From positions 434,001 through 498,000 of the forward strand of contig NZ_CP046916.1 of assembly GCF_009789675.1 (NCBI RefSeq): a stretch of DNA of 64,000 nucleotides, written 5' to 3'. A program made the position numbers and the translations under genes. A model generated the notes under the pieces. It saw nothing but the letters and a program-made list of their open reading frames with translations, was not told where the DNA came from and ran no database searches. Positions 1-9,152 of this stretch are shown here, piece by piece (the first letter of the stretch is position 1; each line of letters begins with the position of its first letter). The DNA comes from Paraburkholderia acidisoli. GTDB taxonomy: Bacteria > Pseudomonadota > Gammaproteobacteria > Burkholderiales > Burkholderiaceae.

Positions 1-1
1 C

Positions 2-850
2 GATCAGAAGACCTCGAAGGCGGCGAGCAACAGCGCGGCCATGCGCGCGCCGAGCGTCGCCAGCTCGATGCGTTTCGGCGCGATCGCGTATGTCGTGCTC
101 GCGGGCCTCATCGCCCTCGTGAGCGGCCTGTATGGCGAGATGTCGCCCGGCATGCTCGTGGGCTTCGTGCTGTACGCGGCGCTCGCGGCGTTCGTGCACG
201 AGTTGATCGTTGGTATCGCGGCCATGCATTCGGGCTGGTTCCCGGCCTTCGCCGTCGCGCTCATCACGCTCTTGATCGGCATGCTGATCGGTTTCCCGAT
301 GGTCTCGCTGGTGGTGCTCTGCGGCTTTTCCGCCGCGACCGGTCCGGCGTTCGCCGACATGGGCTACGACCTGAAGGCCGGCTTCATTCTGCGCGGCCAC
401 GGCGAAGATCCCGCGTTCGAACTCGCGGGCCGCAAGCAGCAGTTGATCGCCGCCATGCTCGCGTTCGTGGTTGCCATTCCCGTCGTGCTGCTCGCGCATC
501 ACGCGTTCTTCGCCAACGGCCAGATTCCGCCGGTCGCGAAGGTCTATGTCTCGACCATTCAGGCCGGTGTCGCGCCGGGCGTGCTGCATTCGCTGCTGAT
601 GTGGGCGGTGGTGGGCGCCGTGTTGCAGTTCATCGGCGGACCCAAACGCCAGCTGGGCGTGCTGTTCGCGACCGGCCTGTTGATCGCGAGCCCGCTCGCG
701 GGCTGGGCCGTGGTGGCCGGCATTGCGATCCGGCTCGTGATCGAGCGGCGCCATCCCGCCGCGCGCAACAGCATGGAAGTGTTCGCCGCGGGCGTGATCG
801 CCGCGGACGCGCTCTACAGCTTCTTCGGATCGCTCGTCAAAACGCGCTGA
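2..850 (+). CDS. OPT family oligopeptide transporter, C-terminal part (cut by window start)
   Basis: The reading frame is open to the window edge, so only the last 282 residues are present and the true start lies outside; the ATG at 41 is internal. The protein is strongly hydrophobic with about six membrane segments. A Gly/Ala-rich stretch (SAATGPAFADMGYDLKAG, near residues 110-127) resembles OPT/YSL oligopeptide transporters, which import short peptides with protons across the inner membrane. It is followed at 927 by a DUF1177 gene and then by peptidase and racemase genes in the same direction, so it probably supplies the peptide substrate for them. The family call rests on recognition, not on an alignment. 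Confidence 0.75.
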   Translation, partial: DQKTSKAASNSAAMRAPSVASSMRFGAIAYVVLAGLIALVSGLYGEMSPGMLVGFVLYAALAAFVHELIVGIAAMHSGWFPAFAVALITLLIGMLIGFPMVSLVVLCGFSAATGPAFADMGYDLKAGFILRGHGEDPAFELAGRKQQLIAAMLAFVVAIPVVLLAHHAFFANGQIPPVAKVYVSTIQAGVAPGVLHSLLMWAVVGAVLQFIGGPKRQLGVLFATGLLIASPLAGWAVVAGIAIRLVIERRHPAARNSMEVFAAGVIAADALYSFFGSLVKTR

Positions 851-863
851 GCGTTTCCTTTCC

Positions 864-898
864 TGCCCGGGCGCGCCGGTTTCGGCGCGCAGCGGGCA
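864..898 (+). repeat. GC-rich stem-loop between transporter and DUF1177 gene
   Basis: TGCCCG at 864-869 and CGGGCA at 893-898 close a hairpin with an inner GCGCGCC/GGCGCGC stem. No T-run follows, so it is more likely an RNA-stabilising or processing hairpin inside the operon than a full terminator. Confidence 0.4.
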
Positions 899-926
899 TT
901 CATCGTTTGCACTCGAATACCCCGTT

Positions 927-1871
927 ATGAGCCTCGCACAAACCCTGCAAGTCTTCGAAGCCTTCGACAGCCGCTATGCCAGCGGCCAGACCGTGATCGA
1001 TCTGCTCGCGCCGTTCGCCGACCTCGGCGTGAGCGTCGACGTTACCGAGATCGGCGGTCCGAAGGGCACGACCGATTTCGTCAAGATCGCCATTCCCGGC
1101 GACGACGGCAAGCGCCGCGGCGGCAGCGCGAAGACGCTCGGCATCGTCGGCCGTCTGGGCGGGATCGGCGCGCGGCCTTCGCGCATCGGTCTGGTGTCGG
1201 ACGCGGATGGCGCGATCGCCGCCGTGGCCGCCGCGCTCAAGCTCGCGCAAATGCGCCGCAACGGCGACCCGCTGCCGGGCGACGTGTTCCTCACCACGCA
1301 CATCTGCCCGACCGCGCCCACGCGCCCGCACGATCCCGTCGATTTCATGGATTCCCCGATCGACACCGAAGACGTCAACGCGCACGAAGTGTGGGACGAA
1401 ATGGACGCGGTGCTCTCGCTCGACACGACCAAGGGCAATCGCATCATCAACCACAGCGGCTACGCCATTTCGCCCACCGTGAAGGAAGGCTATATCCTGC
1501 GCGTGTCGGAAGATCTCATCCGCATCATGGAAATGACGAGCGGCAAGCCCGCGGTGACGTTCCCGGTGACCACGCAGGACATCACGCCTTACGGCAACGG
1601 CGTGCATCACCTGAACAGCATCATGCAGCCGTCGATCGCGACCAGCGCGCCGGTGGTGGGCGTCGCCATCACGACGCAAAGCGTGGTGCCGGGCTGCGGC
1701 ACGGGCGCGAGCCACGAGACGGACATCGCGCTCTCGGTCAAATTCGCCGTGGAAGTCGCGAAGGAATTCGGGCGCGGCACCTGCGCGTTCTTCGACGAGA
1801 AGGACTACGCGCGCCTGCTCGAACTCTACGGCTCGCTCGCGCATCTGAAGGTGCGTCATCCCAACAAGTAA
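927..1871 (+). CDS. DUF1177 domain-containing protein
   Basis: A 314-residue soluble protein with no signal peptide or membrane segment. It matches by recognition the DUF1177 family, which is commonly found beside AroM-like proteins, peptidases and OPT transporters. His and Asp-rich patches (THICPTAPTRPHDPVDFMDSP near 128-148, and GCGTGASHETD near 255-265) could be metal or substrate sites and recall metallopeptidase/deacetylase chemistry, but no catalytic mechanism can be read from sequence. It lies 76 bases after the OPT gene and 9 bases before the AroM-family gene, so it is co-transcribed. No strong Shine-Dalgarno site is visible before this ATG. The function is unknown; a role in peptide or amino-acid use is inferred from context. 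Confidence 0.8.
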   Translation: MSLAQTLQVFEAFDSRYASGQTVIDLLAPFADLGVSVDVTEIGGPKGTTDFVKIAIPGDDGKRRGGSAKTLGIVGRLGGIGARPSRIGLVSDADGAIAAVAAALKLAQMRRNGDPLPGDVFLTTHICPTAPTRPHDPVDFMDSPIDTEDVNAHEVWDEMDAVLSLDTTKGNRIINHSGYAISPTVKEGYILRVSEDLIRIMEMTSGKPAVTFPVTTQDITPYGNGVHHLNSIMQPSIATSAPVVGVAITTQSVVPGCGTGASHETDIALSVKFAVEVAKEFGRGTCAFFDEKDYARLLELYGSLAHLKVRHPNK

Positions 1872-1880
1872 GGTGACAGC

Positions 1881-2567
1881 ATGAACACACGAAAACTCGG
1901 CACGCTCACGATCGGCCAGGCGCCGCGCGCGGACATCACGCCGATCCTCGACGCCTATCTGCCCGCCGGCCTGCCGTGCGTGCACATGGGCGTGCTCGAC
2001 AACCTCACGCGCGCCGAAATCGAAACGCGCTACGCGCCGCAGCCCGGCAACGCGACGCTGGTGTCGCGCCTGCTCGACGGCAGCTCGGTCGTCGTCGACA
2101 AACCCGCCGTGCGCGCGGTGTTGCAGGACAAGATCGACGCGCTCGTGGCGCAGGGCTGCAACGTGGTGCTCGTGTTGTGCACCGGCGAGTTCCACGGCCT
2201 CACGGGCGGCAGCGCGTGGCTGGTCGAGCCGGACCAGATCGTGCCGCCCACGGGCGCGGCGCTCGCTGGCGACCGCCAGGTGGGGATCGTCGTGCCGCTC
2301 GCGAGCCAGATCGACAGCGAGTTCCGCAAGTGGGCCGGCCTGCGCCGCCCGCCAATCTGCGCGGCCGCCTCGCCTTACGCGAGCGTCGACCAGAACGACG
2401 ACCTCATCGCCGCCGCGCGCGAACTGCGCGAGCAGGGCGCGGAACTGCTGATCCTCGATTGCATGGGCTTCACCGAACGCCATCGCGAGATCGTCAAGCA
2501 GGCGAGCGGCTTGCCCGTGATTCTCTCCAACGCGCTGATCGCGCGACTGACCGCGGAGCTTCTGTGA
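1881..2567 (+). CDS. AroM family protein
   Basis: A 228-residue protein of the AroM family, relatives of the Asp/Glu racemase fold whose role in E. coli is still unclear. Two symmetrically placed cysteines, C100 (LCTGEF) and C194 (LDCMGF), sit where racemases of this fold carry their two acid/base thiols, so isomerase or lyase chemistry is plausible. The start is supported by AAGGTGA seven bases upstream. The stop overlaps the ATG of peptidase E by one base, so translation is coupled. The context (peptide transporter, peptidase, a second racemase-like protein) suggests processing of D-amino acid or isoaspartyl products. Confidence 0.8.
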   Translation: MNTRKLGTLTIGQAPRADITPILDAYLPAGLPCVHMGVLDNLTRAEIETRYAPQPGNATLVSRLLDGSSVVVDKPAVRAVLQDKIDALVAQGCNVVLVLCTGEFHGLTGGSAWLVEPDQIVPPTGAALAGDRQVGIVVPLASQIDSEFRKWAGLRRPPICAAASPYASVDQNDDLIAAARELREQGAELLILDCMGFTERHREIVKQASGLPVILSNALIARLTAELL

Positions 2568-3292
2568 TGAACGCACTGCTGCTGAGCAATTCCCGAGGCC
2601 CCGACGGCGCATATCTCGTGCACGCGCTCGACGCCATTCGCGCGCTGACGCCGAGTGGCGGCCAGTCGCAAACGGAGGCGCTGTTCGTGCCGTTCGCGGG
2701 CGTCACGATGACGTGGGACGACTACGCGGCGAAAGTCGCGGCGGCGCTGGCGCCGGCCCATGTCTCGCTGCGCTCCGTGCACACCTTCGCGAGCGACGCC
2801 GAAGCGCAGGCGGCCATCGCGAAGACGCAACTGATCGTGGTGGGCGGCGGCAACACGTTCCAGCTGCTCGCGCAGTGCCGCTCGCGCGGTTTCGTCGAGG
2901 CGATTCGTCAGGCCGTGCGCGGCGGTGCGCGCTATCTCGGCTGGAGCGCGGGCGCGAACCTCGCGTGTCCGACCATCAGCACGACGAACGACATGCCGAT
3001 CGTCGATCCGCAAGGCTTCGGCGCGCTCGATCTCGTCGATTTCCAGATCAATCCGCACTACACCAATGCGCTGCCCGCGGGGCACCAGGGCGAAACGCGC
3101 AACCAGCGGATCGAGGAATATCTGGCCGCGAACCCGCAGTCCACCGTGCTCGGTTTGCCCGAAGGCGACTGGCTGCAGGTCGCGGAGCGCGCCGTCACGC
3201 TGCGGGGCCCGCACGAGGCGGTCTGGTTCGCGCACGGCGCCGCGCCCCGCGCGCTGACCTCGGGCGAGGCCGTGCCGGGAGCCGCGCGATGA
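2567..3292 (+). CDS. pepE: Peptidase E (S51 family), alpha-aspartyl dipeptidase
   Basis: A 241-residue cytosolic peptidase. Serine nucleophile S127 lies in GWSAGAN, with D142 in TNDMP and H164 in NPHY. The spacings of 15 and 37 residues equal those of the S120/D135/H157 triad of Salmonella PepE, which removes N-terminal aspartate from dipeptides. The start chosen is the ATG that overlaps the previous stop by one base; the same frame stays open upstream but only as an overlap with the AroM-family gene. The stop overlaps the racemase ATG (ATGA). The product probably releases Asp or Asp-like residues from peptides taken up by the OPT carrier. Confidence 0.9.
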   Translation: MNALLLSNSRGPDGAYLVHALDAIRALTPSGGQSQTEALFVPFAGVTMTWDDYAAKVAAALAPAHVSLRSVHTFASDAEAQAAIAKTQLIVVGGGNTFQLLAQCRSRGFVEAIRQAVRGGARYLGWSAGANLACPTISTTNDMPIVDPQGFGALDLVDFQINPHYTNALPAGHQGETRNQRIEEYLAANPQSTVLGLPEGDWLQVAERAVTLRGPHEAVWFAHGAAPRALTSGEAVPGAAR

Positions 3293-3972
3293 CGCTCGGC
3301 ATCATTCGCGTCCTGACCACCGACGACGACGCCGTTCTGCTCGAACACGGGCGGCTCATCAAGGCGCAGTACGGCATCGCTTCCGTGTCGCGCTGCATTC
3401 CCGACCAGCCCACGGGCATTTTCGACGCGGCGACCGAACAGCGCGCCGTGCCGAAGATCGTCGAACTGGGCCGCCAGATGGAAGCCGAAGGCGTTCGCGC
3501 GCTGTTCCTCAGTTGCGCGGCCGACCCCGGCCTCGCGGCGTTGCGCGCGGCGGTGAGCATTCCGGTCGTGAGCGCGGGCAGCGCGGCGGCGCGCGTGGCC
3601 GCGTTGACGGGCTTGCCGGTCGCGGTGCTCGGCATCGGTGCCGAGGCGCCTCGGCCGTTTCGCGCGTTGCTCGGCGAAGCGGTGCCGTACGCGCGGCCCG
3701 ACGGCGTGACCAAAACGAACGATCTGCTCACGCCCGAAGGCGCGGCCGCCGCGCTCGCCACGGCGCGCCGCCTGCACGAGGAAGGCGCGAAGGTGATCGC
3801 GTTCTCGTGCACGGGCTTGTCGACGATCGGGCTCGCCGCGCGCATTCGCGAGCACATCGGCTGCGTGGCCGTCGACGCGGTCGCGGCGGCGGGCATGTTC
3901 GCGGTCGAGATGCTCGGCGCGGCGCGCTTGACGCGGGTCGCGCAGGTGCCGCAGTCGTCGCAACTGCATTGA
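3289..3972 (+). CDS. Asp/Glu/hydantoin racemase family protein
   Basis: A 227-residue protein of the cofactor-independent racemase superfamily. The paired catalytic cysteines expected for two-base proton transfer are present: C76 in LSCAAD and C174 in FSCTGL. The ATG overlaps the stop of peptidase E by four bases, so it is the last gene of the peptide operon. It is likely to interconvert L- and D-forms of an amino acid or hydantoin released upstream in the pathway; the exact substrate cannot be deduced. Confidence 0.85.
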   Translation: MTLGIIRVLTTDDDAVLLEHGRLIKAQYGIASVSRCIPDQPTGIFDAATEQRAVPKIVELGRQMEAEGVRALFLSCAADPGLAALRAAVSIPVVSAGSAAARVAALTGLPVAVLGIGAEAPRPFRALLGEAVPYARPDGVTKTNDLLTPEGAAAALATARRLHEEGAKVIAFSCTGLSTIGLAARIREHIGCVAVDAVAAAGMFAVEMLGAARLTRVAQVPQSSQLH

Positions 3973-3973
3973 G

Positions 3974-4018
3974 ACCCCGGGCGGCCACGCCAGCCGGCTA
4001 GCCTGGCGGGCTCGGGGG
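3974..4018. terminator. Imperfect hairpin between convergent genes
   Basis: CGCCAG and CTGGCG, flanked by CCCCGGGC and a GGGCTCGGGG arm, form a long imperfect hairpin in the short gap between the racemase gene (+) and the sensor kinase gene (-). It lacks a clear T-tract, so bidirectional termination is only likely. Confidence 0.35.
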
Positions 4019-4049
4019 CGTCGCGTGCGTCGTGTGCACGCCGACGCCT

Positions 4050-7000
4050 TCAGCCCAGGCTGCGTTGCAGCGCGTCGTGGTCGATCGGCTTGACCAGATG
4101 CTCGTCGAAGCCCGCTTCGCGCGTGCGCTGGTAGTCTTCGGGCTGCCCGTAGCCGGTGACCGCGACCAGCCGCACGCCTTCCAGATGCGGTATCTCGCGC
4201 AGTTTGCCGGCCAGTTCGTAACCGTTCATGCCCGGCAACCCGATGTCGAGCAAGGCCACCTCGGGAAGGAAGGTCTGCGCGCGCTCGATCGCTTCGAGCG
4301 CGCCGTACGCGACTTCGGGCGTGTGACCCAGCACGCCGAGCAGCATCGAGAGCGAGTCGGCGGCATCGCGGTTGTCGTCCACGACCAGCACGCGGCGCGA
4401 GCGTATCCCGGCGGTGTCCGGTTCGATGGGCGCTCCGGCCGGCATGGCGATCCGCGGCAGTTCGATCTCGAAGGTCGCGCCGTGACCGACGCCGTCGCTG
4501 CGCACGAGAATCTCCCCGTGGTGCATGTGGACCAGCCGCTTGACCACGGCCAGCCCGATTCCCAGCCCGCCTTGCGCGCGATCCAGCGTGCGGTTGCTCT
4601 GCACGAAGAGATCGAAAACGTGCGGCATCAGCTCGGCGGAAATACCCGAGCCGTTGTCCGCAATGCCGATGACGGCGTGAGTGCCACGCGGCCGCGTCCA
4701 GACGTGAATGGCGCCGCCCGGGTCCGTGTATTTCACCGCGTTCGTGAGCAGGTTGCCCACGCATTGGACGAGCCGCGCGATGTCGCCTTCCACGAAGAGC
4801 GGCGTGTCGCGCGTCGTCGTTTCCACCGTTAGCGTGTGGCGCTTTTCGCGCAGCTTCGGCTCGACCATTTCGATCGCCTGGGTCACCACGCCGGCGAGAT
4901 CGACGGGCCCATGCTGCAGCGTGATCCGCCCCTGCGTAATGCGCGAAATATCGAGCAGATCGTCGACGAGCCGCGTCAACTGGGTCGTCTGGCGCTTGAT
5001 CATGTCGGCGGCGGCCTTCGCGCCGTCGTGGCCGGTCACCATCCGCGAAAGCAGTTCGCCCGCGTTCGCGATGGGCGCGAGCGGATTGCGCAGTTCGTGC
5101 GCGAGCATGGCCAGAAATTCGTCCTTCTGACGGTCGGCGTGACGCAGCGCCTCCACGCCGTGCGCGCGCTCCTCGGCTTCCTGCTGGCGCGACACGATGA
5201 TGGCCGCGGCCTGCGTGAAGCGCATGGCCAGTTCGCGGTCGCGCGCGCCGGGCTGGCCCGGTTGCGCGCGAAAGATCGTAAATGTGCCGACCACTTTGCC
5301 CGCCACGGTCTCCACCGGGAAGGACCAGCAGGCGCGATAGTCGTATTGCCGCGCGAGCCACAACCAGTCCTTCCAGCGCGGCTCGGTGTTCACGTCCGGG
5401 GTGATGACCGCCTGGCGCATGCAGGCGGCGCGCCCCCAGTCCACCGAGCCCGCGTCGATCGGCACCGTTTCGAGCGCGTGCGTGCCGTGCTCGAGCATGC
5501 CGGCGACATGCCGCAACCCGGCCTGCTTCGCATCGGCGATATGGAACGCGCAGCGCGCCTGCCCCTGCATCTGCCCGGCGGCGGCGTGGGTGAGTATGTC
5601 GAGCGAAACCGTGAGTGGTTCGTTGTTGACCGCGGCCTGAAACGCGTCCTTCAGCGCCGCGAGCCAGGCGGTGTTATCGCGCAGCACGGTCTCGATCCGC
5701 TTTCGCTCCGTCATGTCGACGGCCATGCCGAACCATTCCACCACCGTGCCGTGTTCGTCCTTGACCGGAATGGCGCGCGACATCGCCCAGCCCTGCGAGC
5801 CGTCGAGGCGCCGGATGCGGTGCTCGCATTCGAAGCGGGTTTGATGGTCGATGGCGTGCTGGACGTAGTCCGAAACCCGCGCGCGATCCTCCTCGGGAAT
5901 GTAGCGTTCGAGCCAGCTCGAACTGGCGTCGTTGGTATCGGCAATGAAATTCCGGCCTTGCAGAAAGCGCATTTCCGTCCAGTCCGCGTTCATGGAGTAG
6001 ACCGCGTCGGACGAAGCGCCGATCAACGCGCGAAAGCGCTCCCCGCTCTTGCGGCGCAGCGCCGTCAATTCGATCAAGGCGTCGATGCGCGAGACGAGTT
6101 CGCGCGCGGAGAACGGCTTCACCAGATAGTCGTCGGCGCCCGTGCCGAGGCCTTCCACGCGCGCCTCTTCGCCGGCCCGCGCCGAGAGCAGGATGACCGG
6201 CACGTCGCGCAGCCGTTTGTCGCCGCGCAGGGCGCGCAGCACGCCGAGCCCGTCGAGGCCCGGCATCATGATGTCCGAAACGATCAGGTCGGGCCGTTCG
6301 CGCGTGGCGGCTTCCAGTGCGGCGCGCCCGTCGCCGACGATCTCCACCTCGAATTTCGCGGCGAGCAGATTGCGGATATAGGCGCGCATGTCGGCATTGT
6401 CGTCGGCGACCAGCACGCGCGGCCGGAGGCTGACCGGCGCGGCGATCGACAGGCCCACGGGAGGCACATCCGGCACGATCTCCGTCGACAAAACCTGCGG
6501 CGGCTGGCTGCCCGCGTCGTCCGGCAGCCAGCGCATGGCCTCCTGCACGAAGGCCTCCGCGCCGATCGCGGCCGGCGTGGCGTGCCCGGGCGCCTTGAGC
6601 CGGTCGGCGGGCAGATGGGCCGTGCCGAACGGCAGCGAAACCCGGAAGGTCGTGCCGTGCCCCGGCTGGCTGCGAACCGTGATCTCGCCCGCATGAAGCC
6701 GGACCAGTTCCTGCACCAGCGCCAACCCGATGCCGGTGCCTTCCTGGCTGCGCCCGGCAATGCCCTCCACGCGATGGAAGCGATGAAAGATGCGCGGCTG
6801 TTCGACTTCGGGAATCCCGGCGCCGGTGTCGCTCACCTCGAAAACGGGACGCGCGTCCTGCACGCTCAGCCTCACGGCGATGGTCCCCTGCAAGGTGTAC
6901 TTGAAGGCGTTCGAGAGCAGGTTCAGGACGATCCGTTCCCACATTTCCCGATCGATATACACCGGTTCGCGAAGCGTTTCGCAGTCGACCTCGTAGGTCA

Positions 7001-8405
7001 GGCCGCCGCCCTCGATCGCCGAGCGGAACATGCTCGCGAGTTCGCGCGTGAGCGCCGCCAGATCGGTCGGTTCATAGGACGCCTGAACGCGGCCCGCCTC
7101 GATCCGCGAAAAGTCGAGCAAGGTGTTGACGAGCCGCAGCAGCCGCAGCGCGTTGCGATGCGCGAGGTTGAGCTTCGCGCGCGCGTGCGGGGGAAACTCT
7201 GGGTCGACCGCGAGTTCCGCCACCGGGCCGAGCATGAGCGTGAGGGGCGTGCGGAATTCGTGGCTGACATTGGAGAAGAACGCGGTCTTGGCGCGATCGA
7301 TTTCGGCCAGCGCCTCGGCCCGCCGGTGTTCCGCTTCGAGCGCCCGTGCGTCGCGCAGCGAGGTGACGACCTGCGACGACGCCAGTTCGAAGAAGGCCTG
7401 GTAACCCGCGTCCAGCACGCGGTGCGGACTGACGCCGCAGATCAGCGCGCCGTACGCGTCGGGCTGTTCGGGCGACGCGAGCGGCAGCACGAGCGCCGAC
7501 CGTACCGTTTCGTCCCATGGGCTGCGCGGCAGGCTTTCGGGCGCGTGCGGCAACTCCGCCATGAACTCGATACGGCGCGCGCGCGCGATGTCGTGCAAGC
7601 GCCAGGGAGTCTCCGCCGGCGCGCCCGCGAGATCGAGCGTGGCGGGCGCCAGCCGTTCGAGCAGCGCCGGATCCAGGCCGGCGCTGGCGATTCTGCGGGC
7701 ATGCGCCGCGCCGTCGTCGAACAGATAAATCAGGGCGAACGGCACGTCCCACGGATTGTCCTTGAGCACGGCGGCGGCGCTGATACAGGCGTGATCGACG
7801 GTCTGCGCGTCCGCCGAACCGCGCGCGCCCAGGTCGCGCAGCGTGCGGAGCTGCCGGTCGGCGTAAATCTGTTCCGTGATTTCGGTGACGGTTGCCAGCA
7901 CGCCGCCAATGCCGCTCTCGACGGTGTCGTCCGGCACGGGGCTATAGGCGAGACGGAAGTGGCTTTCCTCGCGCGGCACCTTGCGTTCGAGCAGAACGGC
8001 AACGTCGTCGCTGACCGAGGCGGGGCCGCCGCGAAACGGCCGTTCGGCCATGGGGCCCAGAATGTGGAAGACCTCGCTCCAGCAATCGCGAAAGCGCTGC
8101 CCCATTGCGCGCGGGTGTTTTTCGCCGAGCACGGGCCGATACGCGTCGTTGTAGATCTGGACGAATTGCGGCCCCCACCACAGCAGCATGGGCGAATGAT
8201 TGTGCAGGACCAGCGAGGCTGTGGAGCGCAACGACTGCGACCAGCCCGCCACCGGACCAATGGCGGTGCTGGCCCAGTCGACCGCGCGGGCGAGCTCGCA
8301 GGCCTCGCCTGGGCCGGTCAGGCAGCGTATTTCCGCCTCGGTGTCGGCCTCGGGTTCGTGGGCGGACTGGCGTTCCGCTTCGCGTCGGTCTTGCGTGGTA
8401 GACAT
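4050..8405 (-). CDS. Large soluble hybrid sensor histidine kinase with two kinase cores and two receiver domains
   Basis: About 1,450 residues and no transmembrane segment. Domain order (approximate): PAS-like 45-185, GAF 195-355, HisKA 375-445 with the H-box SHEFRTPL (H near 385), HATPase 490-600 (GTGIGLAL), receiver 667-785 (Asp in SDIMMP, Lys in VKPF), PAS 793-910, GAF 925-1075, second HisKA with AHELRNPL (H near 1106), HATPase 1200-1320 and a C-terminal receiver (Asp in LLDIGLPG). It therefore carries two complete phosphorelay modules in one chain. The start is ambiguous: a TTG at 8420 has AGAGGG five bases upstream, while the ATG at 8405 has only a weak site; 8405 is given here. No DNA-binding output domain or partner regulator lies nearby. 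It is related to the kinase at 9153. Confidence 0.9.
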   Translation of the reverse strand: MSTTQDRREAERQSAHEPEADTEAEIRCLTGPGEACELARAVDWASTAIGPVAGWSQSLRSTASLVLHNHSPMLLWWGPQFVQIYNDAYRPVLGEKHPRAMGQRFRDCWSEVFHILGPMAERPFRGGPASVSDDVAVLLERKVPREESHFRLAYSPVPDDTVESGIGGVLATVTEITEQIYADRQLRTLRDLGARGSADAQTVDHACISAAAVLKDNPWDVPFALIYLFDDGAAHARRIASAGLDPALLERLAPATLDLAGAPAETPWRLHDIARARRIEFMAELPHAPESLPRSPWDETVRSALVLPLASPEQPDAYGALICGVSPHRVLDAGYQAFFELASSQVVTSLRDARALEAEHRRAEALAEIDRAKTAFFSNVSHEFRTPLTLMLGPVAELAVDPEFPPHARAKLNLAHRNALRLLRLVNTLLDFSRIEAGRVQASYEPTDLAALTRELASMFRSAIEGGGLTYEVDCETLREPVYIDREMWERIVLNLLSNAFKYTLQGTIAVRLSVQDARPVFEVSDTGAGIPEVEQPRIFHRFHRVEGIAGRSQEGTGIGLALVQELVRLHAGEITVRSQPGHGTTFRVSLPFGTAHLPADRLKAPGHATPAAIGAEAFVQEAMRWLPDDAGSQPPQVLSTEIVPDVPPVGLSIAAPVSLRPRVLVADDNADMRAYIRNLLAAKFEVEIVGDGRAALEAATRERPDLIVSDIMMPGLDGLGVLRALRGDKRLRDVPVILLSARAGEEARVEGLGTGADDYLVKPFSARELVSRIDALIELTALRRKSGERFRALIGASSDAVYSMNADWTEMRFLQGRNFIADTNDASSSWLERYIPEEDRARVSDYVQHAIDHQTRFECEHRIRRLDGSQGWAMSRAIPVKDEHGTVVEWFGMAVDMTERKRIETVLRDNTAWLAALKDAFQAAVNNEPLTVSLDILTHAAAGQMQGQARCAFHIADAKQAGLRHVAGMLEHGTHALETVPIDAGSVDWGRAACMRQAVITPDVNTEPRWKDWLWLARQYDYRACWSFPVETVAGKVVGTFTIFRAQPGQPGARDRELAMRFTQAAAIIVSRQQEAEERAHGVEALRHADRQKDEFLAMLAHELRNPLAPIANAGELLSRMVTGHDGAKAAADMIKRQTTQLTRLVDDLLDISRITQGRITLQHGPVDLAGVVTQAIEMVEPKLREKRHTLTVETTTRDTPLFVEGDIARLVQCVGNLLTNAVKYTDPGGAIHVWTRPRGTHAVIGIADNGSGISAELMPHVFDLFVQSNRTLDRAQGGLGIGLAVVKRLVHMHHGEILVRSDGVGHGATFEIELPRIAMPAGAPIEPDTAGIRSRRVLVVDDNRDAADSLSMLLGVLGHTPEVAYGALEAIERAQTFLPEVALLDIGLPGMNGYELAGKLREIPHLEGVRLVAVTGYGQPEDYQRTREAGFDEHLVKPIDHDALQRSLG

Positions 8406-8592
8406 GGTTCCGTTGCCCAAGAACGCCCTCTGATCGCGTCGAGATGAACGCAGACAAACGGCTAGCCGCGCGGTCGAAATGCCGCGACGTCCATGCTACT
8501 TCACCTGTTTCACCCGGCGCCAGATCCGGGCTACCCGGGGCAAGCCCGGCATGCCGCGGGCAAACGGCGGCCGAACGGCAGGCTACACCGCT

Positions 8593-8820
8593 TCAGGCGG
8601 CATTCACGCAGTGTTCCGCGACCCAACCCATGGCGCATTCTTTCGCAAACGAAAGCGCTTCGTTTTCGTCGATGAAATTGCCGTCCAGGCACAGATCGTG
8701 GACGTCCTCGTCGAACGAGCCGTCGGTGGCCGGGCTGAAGATGCGCGCGTTCGCCACGATCCGGCCGTCGTCGATACTCGCGCTGGTGCTGATGAGACAG
8801 GACTGGAATACGAATTGCAT
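8593..8820 (-). CDS. Small hypothetical protein (75 aa) between two sensor kinase genes
   Basis: A 75-residue reading frame that starts MQFVFQSC, preceded by CCGGAG eight bases before the ATG. It is acidic in the middle (FDEDVHDLCLDGNFIDENEA) and contains four cysteines. The reading could extend upstream to 8964, but that part looks non-coding and lacks a ribosome site. I recognise no domain. It is transcribed in the same direction as the 4050-8405 kinase, 187 bases ahead of it, so both could share a promoter. Its role may be linked to the kinases, but nothing in the sequence proves that. Confidence 0.55.
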   Translation of the reverse strand: MQFVFQSCLISTSASIDDGRIVANARIFSPATDGSFDEDVHDLCLDGNFIDENEALSFAKECAMGWVAEHCVNAA

Positions 8821-9152
8821 GATGCGCTCCGGGTCGACTATTGAAACAGGACAGTGAACGGGACACTGGACGAAGTTCGCCAGCGCAAACGCCATGCCGC
8901 GTGCCGTCGAAATCAGGCCACCGCGCCGGTCACCGCGCGCGAACGCCGCGGCATCCTGCGCCACACGACGCCGCCGTTGCCGGCGCGGCGGGCGTATCCG
9001 CGCATTGAGCAGGCGCCCTGGTTGCGCTGGCGCGATCCATACGTATGATTCAATTCACCGCTCCACGATGAGGGCGGACCACCAGGCGCCGGGGTAGCGA
9101 CAAACCGGCGACTGGCGTGCGACAAAAGCGGCATTCTGCGGAGCAGCGTTAC
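8821..9152. other. Intergenic region between divergent small gene and sensor kinase
   Basis: These 332 bases separate the leftward 75-aa gene from the rightward kinase and must hold both promoters. A short inverted pair (CAGTG at 8852 and CACTG at 8864) lies close to the small gene. No convincing gene or RNA was seen; reading frames here have no ribosome site or recognisable product. Confidence 0.4.

Noticed and set aside
900..2612. Long Arg/His-rich reverse-strand frames over the peptide operon
   Set aside because: They are shadows of the GC-rich forward genes and have no family resemblance.
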